Shown in pieces: positions 12,785 to 14,840 of a stretch of DNA of 14,840 nucleotides (positions are counted from its first letter, which is position 1; every line of letters starts with the position of its first letter). The DNA is from an uncultured Collinsella sp. Lineage in GTDB: Bacteria > Actinomycetota > Coriobacteriia > Coriobacteriales > Coriobacteriaceae. The stretch spans positions 1 to 14,840 of the forward strand of contig UQPY01000045.1 in NCBI GenBank assembly GCA_900542965.1, given 5' to 3'. The position numbers and the translations under genes are program-made. The notes below the pieces were generated by a model. The model was not told where the DNA came from and made no database searches. It saw only the letters and a list, made by a program, of their open reading frames with translations.

Positions 12785-14528
12785 GGTGGACCATCTCCTT
12801 GGTAATTCGAACGACATCGGAGACCTCGCTCACCTGCGCAAAAGCGGTCGAGACGGAAGATGCCAGACGGCGCGAGAGCTCAATAACCTGGGGAGGCTCC
12901 ACGTAGGCACGCCGCATGAGATCGATGTTCGAGAATAGCTCGTGCGTGCGGCCGCGGTCGAGGATGCGACCGTCGGCCATTACCACAATGCGCTCGGCAA
13001 AATCCGAGACGACTTCCATATCGTGGCAGACCATGATAACGGCGCAACCGCGCTCGGCCATGGTGCGCACCGTTTCCATGACGGTCATGCACTCGCGGTA
13101 ATCAAGGCCGCTCGTGGGCTCGTCGAGCACGACGATCTTGGGCTCAACCACTACGACGGAGGCAAGCGCCACCATTTGTCGCTGACCGCGCGAGAGCGAG
13201 AAGGGCGCCTCGTCGGCCGGCAAGCCAAAGCGGTCGATGACGAGCTGGGCGCGACGCAGCGCCTCGGCACGGTCGATGCCGGCAAGCTCCAGGCCAAAGG
13301 CGACCTCGTCGAGCACGGTGTCCTTGCAGATCTGGCGGTCGGGGTTTTGGAAGAGGGTTGCGACCTCGCGGGCAATGCGGCTCGTGGGGACGGTTGCAGT
13401 ATCCAGTCCCGTGACGCGCACGCTGCCCGAGGCGGGCTTGAGCAGACCCGTGAGCAGCTTGGTGAGCGTGGTCTTGCCGGCACCGTTCTGGCCGACGATG
13501 CCCACGAGCTCGCCGGGATAGAGCGTCAGGCTAAGGTCGTGTACGGCGGCGCCGCCATTGGGATAGGCAAACTCAACATGGTCGAAGGTGAGTACGGGTT
13601 CTGCGTCCTTGGCATGAGGGCGCAACGACGGCGCATGCGGGGAACCGGCAGGCGCTTGGGCTTCGATGGCCGCGTGTGCGGGGTCGACGATGCCCGAAAT
13701 CAGGCGCTCGGCCTCATCGACATCCAAGCAGGGGGTACCGCTTACCAGGCCATCGGCCTCGAGGCTATTGAAGATACGCGTGACGCGAGGGCAGTCGACG
13801 CCGATGGCACGGAGCTCGTCGGTATGCGCGAAGACCTCGTGTGGCTCGCCCTGCAGCGCGATTTCGCCATGGTTGAGCACGAGCACGCGGTTGCAGTACT
13901 CCGAGAGTAGGGCGACCTTTTGCTCAACGACGACGATGGTGATTCCAAGTGTGCGGTTTGCCTCACGCAGCGTCTCGAAGACCAGCGTGGAGCTGGCGGG
14001 GTCGAGTGCCGCGGTGGGCTCGTCGAGAACCAAGACGCGCGGACGCATGGCGAGGATGGCGGCGATGGCCACCTTTTGCTTCTGTCCGCCCGAGAGGGTG
14101 GCGATCTCGCGGTCACGCAGGTCGCTGATGCCGACGGTCTCGAGCGTTTCGCTCAAGCGCTGCTCGATCTTGTCGTGGGGAACGCCAAAGTTCTCGAGGC
14201 CAAAGAGCATCTCGTCCTCGACGATCGAAGCGACCATCTGCGTGTCGATATCCTGCAGCACGCTGCCGACGATTTGCGACACGTCGGTCAGCGAGACCTC
14301 GCAGGTGTCGTGGCCGTCAACCATGACGGACCCAAAGAACGTGCCGGTGTAGTGGTGGGGCACGGCACCTGACAGGCAGGCGGCAAGCGTGGACTTGCCG
14401 GCGCCCGAGGGCCCGATGATGCCGATGAAATCTCCCTTGTTCACGCTGAGCGAAATGTGGCTGAGCGTCTGCTCGGTCTGCGTGCCATAGGAGAACGAGA
14501 CATCGTCGACGTTGATGATCGTTTCCAT
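12777..14528 (-). CDS. Fused two-domain ECF transporter ATPase (EcfA-EcfA')
   Basis: This 583-residue protein carries both ATPase halves of an ECF importer in one chain. Domain 1 (1-245) has Walker A GPSGAGKS (39-46), Q-loop Gln92, signature LSGGQ (145-149) and Walker B VLVLDE (165-170). Gln203 stands where the switch histidine is expected (VVVEQK). Domain 2 (about 311-545) has Walker A GQNGAGKT (346-353), Gln394, signature LSRGQ (445-449), Walker B IVVLDE and switch His502 (VCHD). An Ala/Pro/His-rich linker joins them at about 282-310, and a helical tail follows 545. In a head-to-tail pair, the domain-1 site combines the missing histidine with the altered signature, so one of the two ATP sites may be degenerate. 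The ATG has AAAGG 5 nt upstream; ecfT overlaps its end. Confidence 0.93.
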   Translation of the reverse strand: METIINVDDVSFSYGTQTEQTLSHISLSVNKGDFIGIIGPSGAGKSTLAACLSGAVPHHYTGTFFGSVMVDGHDTCEVSLTDVSQIVGSVLQDIDTQMVASIVEDEMLFGLENFGVPHDKIEQRLSETLETVGISDLRDREIATLSGGQKQKVAIAAILAMRPRVLVLDEPTAALDPASSTLVFETLREANRTLGITIVVVEQKVALLSEYCNRVLVLNHGEIALQGEPHEVFAHTDELRAIGVDCPRVTRIFNSLEADGLVSGTPCLDVDEAERLISGIVDPAHAAIEAQAPAGSPHAPSLRPHAKDAEPVLTFDHVEFAYPNGGAAVHDLSLTLYPGELVGIVGQNGAGKTTLTKLLTGLLKPASGSVRVTGLDTATVPTSRIAREVATLFQNPDRQICKDTVLDEVAFGLELAGIDRAEALRRAQLVIDRFGLPADEAPFSLSRGQRQMVALASVVVVEPKIVVLDEPTSGLDYRECMTVMETVRTMAERGCAVIMVCHDMEVVSDFAERIVVMADGRILDRGRTHELFSNIDLMRRAYVEPPQVIELSRRLASSVSTAFAQVSEVSDVVRITKEMVHRG

Positions 14529-14546
14529 GGATACCTTTCATAGTCA

Positions 14547-14590
14547 TTGGGGACGTTCTTAAATGACCAGTCTTTTAAGAACGTCCCCAA
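14547..14590. repeat. 17-bp perfect extragenic palindrome
   Basis: TTGGGGACGTTCTTAAA (14547-14563) and its exact inverted copy (14574-14590) surround a 10-nt loop. The element sits 18 bp upstream of the fused ATPase gene. A related GGGACAGTCTTT follows at 14604-14615. Its form, a long exact hairpin with a GGGGAC foot, resembles REP-like extragenic palindromes linked to RAYT transposases, but no transposase is present here. Confidence 0.8.
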
Positions 14591-14635
14591 AAGCTAGTCG
14601 TTTGGGACAGTCTTTGGTGGTGAAGCACGGAGACG

Positions 14636-14735
14636 GCTTTACGAGGGGCCCCAGGTTGGCGCGAGAAAGAGGAGCGAAGCGTACTTGGGTACGCGAGCGA
14701 CGAATGAACGCCAAGATGGGGTGGCTCGTAAAGTC
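14636..14735. ncRNA. Nested long hairpin of about 100 nt, unidentified structured element
   Basis: Outer arms CTTTACGAG (14637-14645) and CTCGTAAAG (14725-14733), then CCCCA/TGGGG (14649-14653, 14717-14721), then TTGGCG/CGCCAA (14656-14661, 14709-14714), are nested in order. An apical GCGTAC-TTGG-GTACGC hairpin lies at 14679-14694. Small internal loops separate the helices, as in a folded RNA or a MITE-like repeat. It lies between the S-component stop and the ATPase gene. I do not match it to a known RNA family, and the strand is not decided. Confidence 0.5.
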
Positions 14736-14742
14736 GAACGGG

Positions 14743-14840
14743 CTAGTTGAGCTTCAGGGCCTTCTGGATGGGCAAGTAGAGGGCGCCGACCAGAATGGCG
14801 TTAAAGACGGCGGTCATGGCGACGACGGGCAGCATGGCGG
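14743..14840 (-). CDS. Probable ECF transporter S component, C-terminal fragment
   Basis: The last 31 full codons of a gene enter from the right edge and end at TAG 14745-14743. The peptide, PVVAMTAVFNAILVGALYLPIQKALKLN and a few residues before it, is a hydrophobic membrane helix with a short basic amphipathic tail, as in the last span of many S components. It lies 214 bp upstream of the fused ATPase and EcfT genes on the same strand, where an S component is expected. The substrate cannot be told from this fragment, and a different small membrane protein is possible. Confidence 0.6.
   Translation of the reverse strand, partial: AMLPVVAMTAVFNAILVGALYLPIQKALKLN

Noticed and set aside
12785..12817. 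Longer EcfT start at ATG 12817
   Set aside because: It would overlap the ATPase gene by 41 nt and add 11 residues before the family N-terminus; the GTG at 12784 gives the usual overlap and start.
12942..13910. Plus-strand open frame of 322 codons opposite the ECF ATPase
   Set aside because: The minus strand encodes clear Walker, signature and Q-loop motifs; the opposite frame is a composition shadow.

Overview
The window is GC-rich bacterial chromosome, densely packed with genes and with short AT-richer intergenic regions. Gene content, TATGAT/TAGAAT-type -10 boxes, Shine-Dalgarno sites and a fused ECF ATPase fit an actinobacterial gut anaerobe of the class Coriobacteriia, most likely Collinsella or a close relative. 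That placement is my inference from gene style; there is no rRNA or marker gene to prove it. I see no tRNA, rRNA, CRISPR array, transposase or phage gene.

Region 1 (1-3400, minus strand) is a lysine/diaminopimelate operon. A lysine riboswitch (3204-3360) precedes one long reading frame that joins a complete diaminopimelate decarboxylase (LysA) to a complete dihydrodipicolinate synthase (DapA). dapB follows, overlapping by 8 nt, and then the first codons of dapH at the window edge. DapH implies the acetylase branch of the pathway. The divergent gene at 3511 encodes an M20D amidohydrolase, which may supply the N-acetyl-diaminopimelate deacetylase step; it is followed by a small membrane protein.

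Region 2 (5025-7592, plus strand) holds a membrane-anchored FxLYD-domain protein whose ribosome-binding site lies inside a perfect 14-bp hairpin, a small XRE-like helix-turn-helix protein, and a transmembrane Ser/Thr kinase without PASTA domains. A strong hairpin terminator follows.

Region 3 (7603-9603, minus strand) has a secreted coiled-coil protein with a lysozyme-like C-terminal domain, preceded by a cluster of palindromes, and a MOSC-domain protein.

Region 4 (9764-12010, plus strand) has an ATP-grasp carboxylate-amine ligase followed by an aspartate/glutamate racemase family protein. This pairing resembles the D-aspartate cross-bridge cassettes of Lys- or Orn-type peptidoglycan. A 14-bp hairpin terminator closes it.

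Region 5 (12038-14840, minus strand) is an ECF-type vitamin or micronutrient importer: the tail of a probable S component, a two-domain fused ATPase and EcfT. Between the S component and the ATPase are two striking inverted-repeat elements, a 17-bp perfect palindrome and a roughly 100-nt nested hairpin.

A cell-envelope theme links several regions: diaminopimelate and lysine supply, a possible cross-bridge ligase with its racemase, a wall hydrolase, and a membrane kinase of a class that often senses envelope state. No single wholly new system is proven. The best candidates for follow-up are the LysA-DapA fusion, the RBS-occluding hairpin with the HTH/kinase genes behind it, and the nested hairpin in the ECF operon.
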